From NCBI GenBank assembly GCA_020284085.1, contig JACEVL010000130.1, forward strand, positions 3,736,076-3,800,075: 64,000 bases of DNA, in the 5' to 3' direction. Every line of letters begins with the position of its first letter. Positions within the stretch are counted from its first letter, which is position 1. The notes beneath the pieces are model-generated. The model saw nothing but the letters and a program-made list of their open reading frames with translations. It had not been told where the DNA came from and did not search any database. Source of the DNA: Aporrectodea caliginosa. Taxonomy: Eukaryota > Annelida > Clitellata > Crassiclitellata > Lumbricidae. Shown piece by piece: positions 35,301 through 46,900 of this stretch. The translations under genes were made by a program, and so were the position numbers.

Positions 35301-35954
35301 GGAGAAACAGACAGTTCCAGGACAATTACATTGTTATGCAATGTAATTGCTATTATTTTTATTAATGTGAGATAAAGTAGTGGTGTATTTATTAGTAGTG
35401 TTAATAAAACTTAAGAGTTTACTAAAGTGTTTACGAAAGAGAATCAGGGCATCGAGGTTTGAAATTTATTGGCATTTAGAGTTTGCGGTATTACATATAT
35501 TCGGTCTCATTCCTATTTTCTAGCCTTTAACAATGATTCTGTGAAGTTTTTTATGTGTACCAAAACATTCTCTCTGAGTCACTGCATTTGTGGTATACTA
35601 TGGACTGGCTCAAATTTTGTATTATTTGAGCTATAAATAAAAAATAGGTCAATTAAGACATTTTAATTTTACTTCAGTTCAGTGTTTTAGTTATTTCTGC
35701 AAAAGAAATTCGTATAGTCATTTTAAAGTTTAACAGAAACCATTTCTTTGCTTTTCGTATTCTACATGTACTTCATTTTGTAGCATAATTTTATTAAAAT
35801 TTAATAATTTTTAGTCGTGTCTTTAAAATACATGTATATGTATATATTTTAAATACATCCTCTTTTCAAGTGCTCAAATTTCTCTTTCATGCAGGCCATA
35901 CAGTATAAAAATGAAAACTTTTTAGTTTCTTAACCATGTGTGAATAGAATGCAC
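32400..35954. other. VEPH1 3' UTR and intergenic DNA
   Basis: No further coding exon is supported. The AATAAA motifs near 35402 and 35636 are candidate poly(A) signals for a long VEPH1 3' UTR. Long open frames here have no recognisable domain. The MITE at 33592-33945 is the only clear element. Confidence 0.4.
33592..33945. mobile_element. MITE with GGGTCGTCC ends
   Basis: The left end GGGTCGTCCGTAAATTAAGT and right end (inward) GGGTCGTCCATAAAGTACGT form inverted repeats of at least 22 bp continuing into GTCTG. TTG flanks both sides, too short to define the target duplication. There is no coding capacity. Confidence 0.65.
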
Positions 35955-36235
35955 ACATCTGACTGGTTTAAAGTTCACAGTGGGATTTGGCAGAGCGATC
36001 CGATGGCTCCAGGCATTGTTGTGGCGCCAATGGACGAAAATTGTGGCGCCCACAGTCCTTTGTGGCATGGTAGGTGCAACTATTGGGGAGGAGGTCTTCC
36101 AGACACAGATAATGCAGACAATGTTTCACTTCTGATGCAGAAATTGCAGAGGTATTACTAATGGCTCTGGAAGTTATGGACAGGGAAGTCAAAGCATTTA
36201 GTTTGGATATCAACTGGAATAAGACAAGATGAGAC
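35955..36235 (+). mobile_element. LINE reverse-transcriptase core relic
   Basis: Translations in two frames give WFKVHSGIWQSDPMAP, then DTDNADNVSLL, then ALEVMDREVKAF and INWNKTR. These correspond to the V-SG-RQG-P-LAP, YADD-type and INW-KT blocks of non-LTR reverse transcriptases. The catalytic box is mutated (ADN in place of ADD) and the frame is shifted, so the copy is inactive. Confidence 0.75.
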
Positions 36236-37796
36236 TACTTTGAATTACACTTTTGGTAAGTTACTGTCAGTGACTGCAGGTGATGACTTGGAGGTTTCTG
36301 TACTGTGCCCACTCTTGTTTACATACACCATTCTACACTCCAGTGTTTCCCAAAGTGAGTTTGTCTCATACTGTCTTAATCCCGATAGCTTTCAGCCCAA
36401 TGGTTTAGAGCAGACTTGACTTCTATATAACCCTTCTTTTTACTAAGAAAGATCTGCACAAAACTAAAAACGATTCAAACTTTTGCCACAGCCATTATAA
36501 CAAGGGACCTTAATTAATATCAACATGTATTACGCACATATAGCATTCATATAGCCCCATTGCACAAAGAATAGCCTACATCTCAGAATCTGCTTTCACA
36601 ATTTTAAAGTGCTTCATTTTAATCAGCATGAATATATCTACGCTTCATGCTCACATATACCCCTCTAGCGACAATGGTGTGTATTGTACTCGATCTATGG
36701 ATGCCTGGACTCTTGCTCTGCTGCACACCCATACAGTTTAAGCGACCATCGATTGCTATTATGTCTTAATTGACATTATGATAATGGCGCTATAGAAGTC
36801 AGATTAGACAGCAGTGGGCTCTCCTACTTTCTCGGTTGTCGGTCCTGGGTTTTGGAGTTTGCTGCCCAGTTAAGTTCATTCTGTGATATCATTCAGGTCT
36901 AAACCTAATTAAGACTCATGTTTTTCACCGAGTAGGCCTATACCCACCATAATTTTGTTAGGAAGAATAGTCTGGTCTAGCCCACGAGACAGCTCTGACG
37001 GCATCAATGAGTGCACACTGCATGTGGACAAAACCTGTTCACGATGATGTGAATTTCATTAAGCAAAATTATATGGGGGAACAATAATTAAGTGCCCTAT
37101 TTAATAAGCCTATCTGTATCATACAATGTATGTGCGGGCGCATTGGCAATGAGTAGGCCTATGGCAAATGACGGAGGTTGGCCAGTCCTTTCCCTCGATG
37201 GCCATAGGCGTAGGCCTTAGGGGAATTTCAGTGGTGGGGGCAGAAAAAGCCTCAAGCTATTACTTCTCCCCGAAACAAAACTAAATCCAGAATAGTAGGG
37301 TCGTGCGTATGCGTGTGTGTGAGCTAAGTAGGGTATGTATATGTAGACGATAGACCTGATACGGTCTGTGACGTACGTAGGCGGTAGCCGGTTGGTCTAA
37401 CCAGTAACCACCTTTTTGTGGAAACTGGAAAGTGTAATCTGACATTTTCCTTCTTCTCTTTCTCTCGAAAAACACGAGCGCCTGAAATGTTTTTTTCGTG
37501 CTGCCAATCTTTCGTTCAGTCTTTTCCTCGCTGCTGTCAGTCCGAAATGTTATTTCCTGCTGCCAATCTTTCGTTCGGTCTCTTCCTTGCTGATGTCGAT
37601 CTGTCCGTAGGCCTATCTTGCTTTACACTTAGGCCTAGGCCTACTTATTTTTCGCTGGAGTCGAGAAGTTCCGAGAACGGGGCCAGACAGCTAAGGAAGG
37701 TTCCAAAGCGTTAAGAATTTATAGTTAAAAAACTCAGATAGGTAAGAGTAGGCCTAGCTATATAATTTTATATATCCCAACAGAAATGTCATAGGC
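36236..37796. other. Intergenic DNA, no gene seen
   Basis: No supported exon. A fragment near 37168-37205 (GGTTGGCCAGTCCTTTCCCT) resembles the SINE body at 30558. TAGGCCTA palindromes resume here at about 36936 after a gap of 18 kb, with a double TAGGCCTAGGCCTA at about 37630. Confidence 0.4.
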
Positions 37797-38165
37797 CAGG
37801 GATGGCGAACCTATGCCATGGTAGCCTACGCGTGCCGAAAGTGGCATGCGTAACATTTTTTGAGCACGCGGAATTTGAAGCGTCCCTCAAAATTGCAAAC
37901 TTAGAAATACAAAAGCACCGTAGGAATCTGTTATGAAGGACTTTATTGTAGCATCATTCTAAAACCATCTGTGAAATAATGTCTTTTAATTCATTTTTGT
38001 TACGCTTTGTCAATTAAAATCTAAATGAGAAAAACAATTAGGCCTAGCCTATAGGCCCTATAGCCGACCACACAATACCGAGGGGTAGGCCTATACGCGA
38101 CGGCATTTTTAAAAATGTTTTAGCGGCATTTTGGCACGCACCTTTAAGAAGGTTCGACTTCCCTG
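37797..38165. mobile_element. hAT MITE with perfect target duplication
   Basis: The termini are CAGGGATGGCGAACCTATG and CAGGGAAGTCGAACCTTCT (inward). The 8-bp duplication TCATAGGC is identical at 37789-37796 and 38166-38173. Subterminal GTGCC/GGCAC motifs are present. There is no coding capacity. Confidence 0.92.
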
Positions 38166-38698
38166 TCATAGGCCTATAATAATTATTGTGTATGGCACAA
38201 GAAGCCAGTGTGACAATATCCCCATATGGGCTTCACATATCCCACGGGGACACCCACGCTTCGATCTGTAGGCCTAGATCTAGGAAACATGAAGCTCACG
38301 TGCATGGGAATATTGTAAGTGAACATCGACATTCGCTGCAGAAGGATCAGATAGATATATGTAGAGTAGGTGGAGCAGGAGAGGAGGAGAATAAAAAAAG
38401 AACAAGGTGACAAAATTTAGAAATCTAAAATCAAAGCTCGAGGGTACGTACCATACGTATTCTATTTTTTGAAAGGTACAGAATACCCTATTTTAGGGTA
38501 CGTAAACAATACAAAAATACGTTAACCACGTCATTGCTCATTATAAGAATGTTCCTTAACAAACACACAAAATAAAATTTTCGTGTATGATACGTACCAT
38601 ACGCGTATTCTATTTTTGAAAGGTACGTACGTATTTTAACGTATTCTATTTAGGGTACGCGTACCCTCGAGCTCTGTCTAAAATTATGCACAGAATCG

Positions 38699-38783
38699 CA
38701 CACACGCGCACACACACACACACACGCACGCACGCACACACACAAACACACACACACACGCATACACAAACACAGACAAACCC

Positions 38784-38840
<57 letters not shown>
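38699..38840. repeat. (CA)n and (TA)n microsatellites
   Basis: A CA-rich tract at 38699-38772 with GCA interruptions is followed by a TA tract at about 38785-38840. Confidence 0.95.
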
Positions 38841-38841
<1 letters not shown>

Positions 38842-38873
38842 CGCAACTTAGGCGTTGTTTTTAATTCTACCAT

Positions 38874-39600
38874 ATGTCTCTCACTGGCCTTGTAAACAGT
38901 ATTTGTAAGTCATCCTATATGTTCATTCGTGATATACGCAGAATTAGGCGTTATGTGCCCATGTCTGCAAGAATTTCTCTGGCAAATGCATTGGTTTCCA
39001 GTCGCCTAGACTATTGTAACTCACTTCTTACTGGTATCAATAAATCAAACATACTGAAGCTGCAGAGGGGTTCAGAACTCTTTGGCTAGAGCCATAACTA
39101 ATACATCCAAATATGAACATATAACCCCTGTGCTTAAATCTCTGCATTGGCTTCCTGTTCATGAAAGAATTCGTTTCAAACTGGGGCTCATAGTTTATAA
39201 AACTTTGAACTCTAGCCAACCACAATATTTAAAATCTGTTCTTATTCCTCTGACTTATCATTATTCAATGAGGTCATCTGATTGTCTTTGTCTGGTCATA
39301 CCTAAATCACGAACTGTTCTCGGTGAACGAGCTTTTTCGGTTGCTGGGCCTGCCTTTTGGAACTCTCTTCCTGTATCTGTGCGCTGTGCTCAGTCGCTTG
39401 TGTCGTTTCGTTCTCGGCTGAAAACTTACCTCTTTCAAATTGCTTATCCACCTTAGGCTGCCTCTCTGTCTCTTACGGACTGATCTTCTGGATGTTGACC
39501 TGATTACGGATTGTTTTGATGCGCCATCGGTTGATGCCTTGTGCATTAGACACCGGCGCAATAGAATTGCTAATTAGTAATTACATTACATTACATTACA
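38874..39600 (+). mobile_element. LINE 3' end, family B (longer copy)
   Basis: The reading frame at 38874-39089 (SRLDYCNSLLTGI, KLQR) continues with a frameshift into 39082-39456 (EHITPVLKSLHWLPVHERI, AFWNSLPVSV). This is the thumb and C-terminal region of a CR1/L2-like non-LTR reverse transcriptase. The 3' tail has TACAT units at 39580-39600. It is nearly identical to 7541-8000, suggesting fairly recent activity. Confidence 0.88.
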
Positions 39601-39740
39601 TATATACATATATATGCCTGATTCTGTGCAATAATTTTTTCTGTATTGGCGTCTCCCTCCAAATTAACTGCTGCAGGATTCCATGGAAAATGCGGATGTT
39701 TTAATATGACATTCCATGAAGTGCGCCTGCTTTCATATAT

Positions 39741-40252
39741 ACAATACAATACAATACAAATGAAAATTTATAGCGCGCTTTAACAAGACAAGTCTTGCAC
39801 GAGAGCGCGTTTCGCTACATTCTTAGTCATAGTGCAGGTTAGCCTAAACAGATAAGTTTTTAATTTTGTTTTAAACTGTAGGACAGATATGCACTGTCGA
39901 ACTGAAGCTGGAAGATGGTTCCATTCTAAGGGTCCTGAGGTAGAGAAAGCACGGTTTCCAAACTTCCGGTTTGTGCGAAGTACGGTGAAATCCCCTCTCG
40001 TCGACGATCGGAATCCTCTAGTATACTGAAAAGTGGACATGGCGTGACCATGGATGCCATGTATGAGGGAGAGGTTCCAGAGTTAATGTGATACATGAGG
40101 AGGCAGATTTTGAAGGCGATACGGGCGCGGATGGGAAGCCAGTGAAGTTGTTGCAGTGTAGGCGTGATGTGATCTCTTGGACCAAGATCTTTTATTAGGC
40201 GAGCGGCGGTGTGTAGAACTGAGGATAAGGGTTGCATATGGCACGATGTCAC
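39741..40252 (-). mobile_element. LINE 3' end, family C, minus copy
   Basis: The minus strand encodes RDHITPTLQQLHWLPIRARI, then LRTNRKFGNRAFSTSGPLEW and FKTKLKTYLF, with one frame break. The 3' tail is TTGTA units, seen on the plus strand as 39740-39759. Close to the plus copy at 40893-41190, with which it lies head to head. Confidence 0.88.
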
Positions 40253-40892
40253 ACCGATTCGTTGTTCTTAACCAATTTTTGCCTGTAGGCCTAGGCTAGA
40301 GTCCTACTATAGCTATGATTGTGTCTTTTATGTCGGTCGGACTTCATTGTAGCAGGTTGAAAATGAAAGCATTCTGTAACGCCTTCTGATAAATGCCTTT
40401 CGAAGGTGGAGGCTAGGTTTCTATAATCCATCAAGACCAATTTCATCTGAAAGCAAATAATAATAAAATATATGGAAGCTTCACAACTGGAGGCAGTGGA
40501 GGGTGACTCGCTTGCCCGCAGAACCCATGGAAGTCATCCAACCGGGTCCCATCCATGGAGTTCTGAGTTGCACCACTAGGGTTGTCAGACGCCCGCAAAA
40601 GGAGGACATGTCCTCCCTTTTGGCCTCATGTCCTCTGTCCGGCAGACAAAACTAGAAACCTGGAAAATGTCCGGCTTTTGTATGTTTGTTGTAGGCCTAT
40701 TGGGCTATATTTCAGGACACGCAGCCGCCCGTCTCTATTCCGGGCGCGTCTCCAGGTTGTGTCCAAGTGCAACCGAGAGTTCAGTGGGTGTAGGTAAGCT
40801 TCCACCGAAATGAAATTGTGGGATTTAGCAGTATGTACTGCTCGAGGTTTAGGGAGAAAATGAGAAAATGTTTGTCCGCCAAGTTTTGAAGG

Positions 40893-41190
40893 TTGACGTG
40901 CTTTAGAATGAATTCACCCAGTAAGTCGACGAGAGGGGATTTAACCGTAGGCCTACTTCGCACAAACCGGAAGTTTGGAAACCGTGCTTTCTCTACCTCA
41001 GGACCCTTAGAATTGAACCGTCTTCCAGCTTCAGTTCGACAGTGCATATCTGTCGCACAGTTTAAAACAAAATTAAAAACTTATCTGTTTAACCTGCACT
41101 ATGACTAAGAATGTAGCGAAACGCGCTCTCGTGCAAGACTTGTCTTGTTAAAGCGCGCTATAAATTTTCATTTGTATTGTATTGTATTGT
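40893..41190 (+). mobile_element. LINE 3' end, family C, plus copy
   Basis: Encodes LLRTNRKFGNRAFSTSGPLE and RLPASVRQCIS, and ends in TTGTATTGTATTGTATTG. Compared with the minus copy it carries one six-base insertion that turns TA into TAGGCCTA at 40948-40955, adding two residues. Confidence 0.9.
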
Positions 41191-42814
41191 AAAGTGGTTC
41201 ACAAGAAATCCGATTAGCCATGCAACGCTTGGTAATGTTGTGAGCCTTCTTTCTCTCAGTGCGTCGGCGATCTGTGCACACTCTGCATGGTACTATGTTG
41301 GCTGCTCCTTTACAGTTAGGCCTCCGTTTCTTTCTGACTTTCGATTGCCAAAGTTCGTAGGTTTACTCTTTATCACAGGCAGCAACACCTATGAAATAAT
41401 ATGAAATTTTAACTTTCGCTTTCAAAATGGTGAACAGTTGGGCTGTACAACAGATTAAAGGATCTACGCTGTAGACAGCTAAGAGTGTTGCAGCCTTTAA
41501 ATCGAAGCTTGCTTCCTGTTTAACGGATTCAATTCTGATTTCCAGGAACAGAAATATTATTGTTATCATAGTTATTTCGACTATAATATGTAGGTCTATA
41601 GATATGCATGTTATTTTAGCAGAAGAAGTTCTGCACCAGGCGGAAATTTTGAGTCAGCTTAATTAGATATTTTAATATGGGTCTGTAGGCCTACGTATTA
41701 GGCCTAAATACCTCGAACTATCATCCTGATTACTGCAGAACTAAAATCACATGTAAAAATTTGTCCAGACGCCGTTGTTCGTGTTGATGACCTGAAGTTG
41801 TCTAATCGCGTGTCGTGTCACGATCGCATGCTCAACTCATGTAATATTGCTAATAACTGTAACGAACGGCATCTTATTAATACGGAGAAAATGCAGGAAC
41901 CACAGAAGAGCAGCAAGTCATGACTACTGATCAACGGGGCTTACGTGTATGACAAACAAAAGCGTCTTAAAGAGGTTTCTTTTGTTAATTTCTTTCATCT
42001 GAGTTGCAATAAGCAGCCTCGTGTTTCTAATAAAGAAAGCCATACGGCAGCGACCGACGAAGCACAATGACGATGAATTTTGAAACTTTTTGACATCCTG
42101 CAGAGCGCTTAATTATCCTACGGGTAATGCGTGCACGCGACGCGAAATATTTGTGTTAATTAGACTGTTATGTTGCGCTAAGGTATAAGAATGTCGGTAA
42201 TTAGAGCGTGCATCGTGCAGCTGGAGACGGACTCTTTCTTGAGTATGACGTTGGTCGCCCACGTAAGACCTGAAGCAATTTCGACATGAACTCCACTGTT
42301 ACGACAATGCCACAATAAACAGTCGTGCAGACATGCAGACACCGACCGCACGAGTAGACTATAGGGCCTATTATAGTGGATGGATAAATTCGCCGATGGA
42401 TTACATGCAGTGGCGCAAATCACGGGGGCAGAGGGAGACTGTCCTCCTCAAAGTTTTTACTGAGTCCTATATGTTCCCTCCAAAAATGCAAAAATCCGGC
42501 CCCCTAAAGATCTACCCCCAAAGTTACCTCTAAGTAGAGGTATCGTTTCCTTCCCGATGTAGCATACAGTCTGAAATCCCCAAAGTTTAAGTGGTACAAA
42601 CCGTACAATGCTTATCCGGTCGGGTTCAAATCTAGCTTCGACGGCTGCCAGGCTTGTAAGGTTGTTTAAATTTAGGAATTGGAAAACTTTGTCTACGTGA
42701 TGAATTTCCGTTGCAGCGTATAGGCCTGCATGCGTCCTTCTATACACTTTTCATTTAAGCTTATAATCATTGCCGTGAAGCGATGCAACCCACAAGGAAA
42801 GACAGTGTTATGGT
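41191..42814. other. Intergenic DNA, no gene seen
   Basis: No exon is supported. TAGGCCTA lies at about 41687 and 41699. Confidence 0.4.
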
Positions 42815-42988
42815 CAGGCCAGAATTAAGGGTGGGGGTGCTAAGGGTGCTGCAGCAGCCGGGCCCGAAGTTTTGAGTGGCCCGCGTTTGATAGATAGGCC
42901 TATGTGCGTGGTGGACCGGTGGTCGTCAGAGGGGTCTTTCGAAGGTAATCACAGCACCCGGGCTCGCACTAACCTTAATGCGGCCCTA
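42815..42988. mobile_element. hAT MITE, 174 bp
   Basis: Left end CAGGCCAGAATTAAGG and right end (inward) TAGGGCCGCATTAAGG. The flanks GTTATGGT (42807-42814) and GTTGTGGT (42989-42996) match 7/8. A TAGGCCTA lies inside the element near 42896. Confidence 0.8.
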
Positions 42989-43504
42989 GTTGTGGTGCTT
43001 AAACTATATCTGTGTTTCATTTGAAGCATCTCGTGATACATCAATGCATTTGTCATTCGTCAAGGCCCTATAGGTTGCTGGTTGTAGCCTATACATGGCT
43101 CTGCAGTTGATGTGCTTTTGGTTGTTCCGTATGTTAATTAGTTGAACCAGGCGCAGAGAAGTAGTGAAGCGTCACGTTCTGAAGAAAGTGCCTCTTCGCA
43201 CAAATCTATGTAGGCCTAAATCAAGCTAATTAGCATTAAGTCCGTGTTTTGACAGGAAGACAGTTCTGCTGGTTTTGATCTAAGATATTTTCTACATCGA
43301 ATTTGAGTTAATTTCCTACAAATAAAAACTGCTTAGAATATCGATTAATGTAGTTCTTGAGCAATGTTAACTCCAAGTCTAAATGAAATCAACAAAGTAC
43401 GAATAATATGTAAACCCAAAACAAAATGAGCGCCTCTACATTTAAACCATGTGTTGCTTAGCTGAATGTTTCTATAAAGTGCTCACTGCTCAGCACTGCT
43501 GCCA

Positions 43505-43510
43505 TATAAA
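43505..43510 (+). promoter_or_regulatory. Possible upstream TATA box
   Basis: TATAAA in a CCATATAAAACGG context, about 400 bp ahead of the ATG at 43907. It may serve an alternative, longer leader of the precursor gene, but it is weaker supported than the box at 43831. Confidence 0.35.
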
Positions 43511-43830
43511 ACGGAGGTGTGAAATTAACTTCAGTTTTGGCATGTAGATTGACATCTTGTCTAATACAAGTATTTTTACTGTTTTAAGAAATGGACGCGT
43601 TTTTGCTGTGGACAACGACGACTCACGACGCAAGGATCCGATTCACCTATGCACGCCGATGATGCGTGATGGACTGCGAGACATATCCAGCCTCTGGCTT
43701 CGTCTCTGTAGCTACAGAGGTATCGGTGTGTGGACCTGTGTTTGTTCCCTTACAGCTGTGCACGTGTAGTTGTCTCAGCAGACAACCAGAAGACCAGCTA
43801 GCATCACAATCAGACTGCTACTGCGGCCCA

Positions 43831-43838
43831 CAGACCTA
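43831..43838 (+). promoter_or_regulatory. TATA box of the 43907 gene
   Basis: CCTATAAAGACC lies about 30 bp upstream of a TCATTGC/TTCACTTC initiator-like stretch near 43860-43870, and about 70 bp upstream of the ATG. This fits a focused promoter with a short leader. Confidence 0.55.
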
Positions 43839-43906
43839 TAAAGACCCGAGAGAGGCGGTCATTGCTTCACTTCACGTCTTTTGCGCTGCAGTTCCAGGTC
43901 TTCGAG

Positions 43907-46900
43907 ATGCTGTTCTCATCTTCTGCGACAGGTGGTTCCGACGGTTCCAGTTCAGCTGCTGCTGCTGCTGTTGGTGGTGGTCTTGGCTGGCCGATGACTT
44001 CCTTCGTCATCTTCGCTATCATTGGCTCCTCCTGCTGCAATGCTATGTCCGTCGGCGAAGCATCAGAACTAGCGAGGGACAAGAACTTCTCACCAGAACT
44101 GGTCCTGCCGGAAGACGTCCAAAGAGTACGTTGACCGTCGTCTATACATACCAATATGGTTTTAAAAGCTAAATACGAAGTACTTTATTTATCAGTAGGG
44201 CCTAACTTCTATCGCGCCGAAGTATTTAGCCTACATGTCACTTAAATCTATTAGTTCCTAACTTAGGAACTATTTTCGTATTCTAATGAGATCTTCGAAT
44301 TGATAATGTTTAGGTTTGCAATTTTGAAGTGTTCATATTTCACAAATGTGACGCCAGAGGTCAAAACCCGTCGCTTGTCGCTTCCTAGATATTGATATAG
44401 AAGCTGAAAATAATGAGGCGAGAGGGGTCAAAAATATAGAATATTCTTCAATTCAGCAGTTGCCTATGAATTTGCCATAATTTGAAACGAAGTCATCCGA
44501 TTTTGATGCCGTTTGCTTTAATTGATACAGAATATAGCCCGCTATTGTCCATGCAAAATTGCAGCATAATCAAGTAATAAATTAGGAGGACTTTGATGAC
44601 ACGAATATTCTGAAATTTTTTATTCTGTACTAATGAAAGAATCAAACGAGCATAATATCAGTTGGAAAAAAGATATTTTCATTCTGTAAAAAGTATTTTG
44701 AAGCAAATTAATGGTAGAATATGACTGAATAAAAAGGTCAGAAACCGACGTGTGACGGGTTTTGACCCCTGGCGTCACAAATATTGTAGGCTCTATTGCT
44801 ACATAGGAGTAGGCTAATAGGACCACCAAATTAGGTCTGTTTTTTCGTACAACTATCTCAAAATCAGATTATTATTACTTCAGATGAGTTGTCCGTGTCA
44901 GTAAAATGAGTTTCGTAAATATATAAATTGATTTAAAAAGTTAACGAATGCAAAATTTTGTCTCTTAAAAATCTTTGTTTCAATTAATTGCGTTCGCATG
45001 AAAAAATCAAGAAATCAAGCGCCAGTGTTTGCGAGCCTTAAAAACGCGTCGCCGTTAAAGCATGAAATTGATTTTTTCGCTCTTTTAACTTACTCAAAAT
45101 CAATTTTTAAAGGCCTATTTATGAATTTATTTATGTAGCCTTTTTGTTCATTTCTAATTTTTCTTCGGATTCTTTGCATCATGGGATCTAATCGTAGTTA
45201 TAACCATAAATTCAGCTTTCCATGAACCACATAAAAGAGAGTAAAGAGCATCAGGTTACTTCCATTTGAACTCAGCTGCGTGCTATGATTCGTGTCAAGT
45301 CGACCTTCCTTACGAAAATAGGGACTTTTTTACTATTAATATTGTGGCAAATTAGAGAAAAACAGCTAAAGGAAGAGTCACGATGACCGCGTTCTGCCGT
45401 GCGTCGTCTCAGGGACCCTGCTCTCCTTCCCAACAAAAGCCATACGTCTCATCTGTTCTATGATCTAAGTTATGTTACAAGTATACACAGGTCAAGGGCA
45501 CCGTCATCAATCATTCAGTAGTTAAGGCCTTATAATAGACCGAAATGTTCTCGTCTTTTGTAGGATCATTGTTGTTCATTACGACTGTTTCTGTGTTGAC
45601 TGTATTGTAGGGGCGCCATAGGGAACAGCAACCTATTAAAGATGCCATATAGATAGGCCTACCTCTGCGTCGTTGCTTTGAACTGTGGCTTAAATGTTTG
45701 GTTATTATGTTTGGCGCTCGACTCAGAACGGGATCAGTAGATCAAGATCCAAAAACAGACCGCAGATAACGTTTATTATGTCTACGGCCTATAGGTTTGT
45801 TAGGCCTATATATCTGCCGAGCAACATGGGCCAACTCAGTAAGGCCTATATAGATTAACCTCATTGCAGTTTTTGTAGATAAGTGTAAAGGCAATGAATA
45901 GTCCAATTAGATTCAGTCGGCAGTTAGTTTCCCGTGCATTTCAACCTCATTTCTAACCAGATTCTACGAAATTGGTCCCGAAATTCACCGTTTCTCAGCA
46001 ACATGTTATTATACTTACAAATTCATCAAGCGCCACTATCTAACGACCAAGCATCAAGCGATGGCGCTGACCAATTGTGAGTGAAGAACTTGCTCAATAT
46101 GGACGTATTGAGACGTATGGCTTACACAGTATGGGCCTAATCGTTAATCGTTCGAACCAATACTCTCCGTGTTGCAAGGGGAGCGCGCTAACTAGTCGGC
46201 TACTCGGCTACCGTATCTCATAAAATGCCACTATTTATCGTTCATACTCTGTGGCTTACTTTTAGCACGTTTATAATAAAGAATGTAGCCTAGTCATAAT
46301 TGTGTTGGCCTACAATTTCTAACTATATGCCTACTCATTGATTAAGTTTTGTTTTACGCGGTATTGCGCATTACCTCTTCAGAAAGCTTAAAGATCTATT
46401 CTACTTTGAATTTATTTAGTAACTTGTCTAACGTAGAGACATAATTATTTGCTAGGCCTATATGTTATTATTCCAATACTTATATGCCAAGGCGAGGTTA
46501 CTGTATCGCCTATATGGAGCCAGTTTTTTTAATGTTATGATTCCAAACTAGTCAGAACTTTATCGGAGCCACGCACGTGGTCGAGTTTATTTACGAAACA
46601 AAGCTAAAGTGTAGGCGGCCTACTCTCAATAACACATCGAAAATAACAACGCATCGAAAACAGTTGCGCCCTTCGACCGTCCATGCAGTGCCTGCAGGCA
46701 GATAATCCGTAAACAGAATGGAAGGCCTATCGCAACCTTAAACCGTCAAAAGTTGACTGACAGTTTAGGAGTACAGTCTGTACAGGTCAAAATGGTTTAG
46801 CTGGGTTCAATGTCGACAAGTGCACAATATCAATGGTCTGATGCCCTTTAACCCCAACATCGCCAAACGACATGTTTCCGTAATAAACTTTTTTTCGAAA

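Noticed and set aside
36341..36360. CAGTGTTTCCCAAAGT as a hAT element
   Set aside because: No matching right end or target duplication was found. The same applies to CAGGGTGTAACCGC near 24024 and CAGTGGCGCAAATC near 42409.
43557..44172. Alternative frames over the first precursor exon
   Set aside because: They start upstream of the better TATA box or lack a leader and do not join in phase to exon 2.
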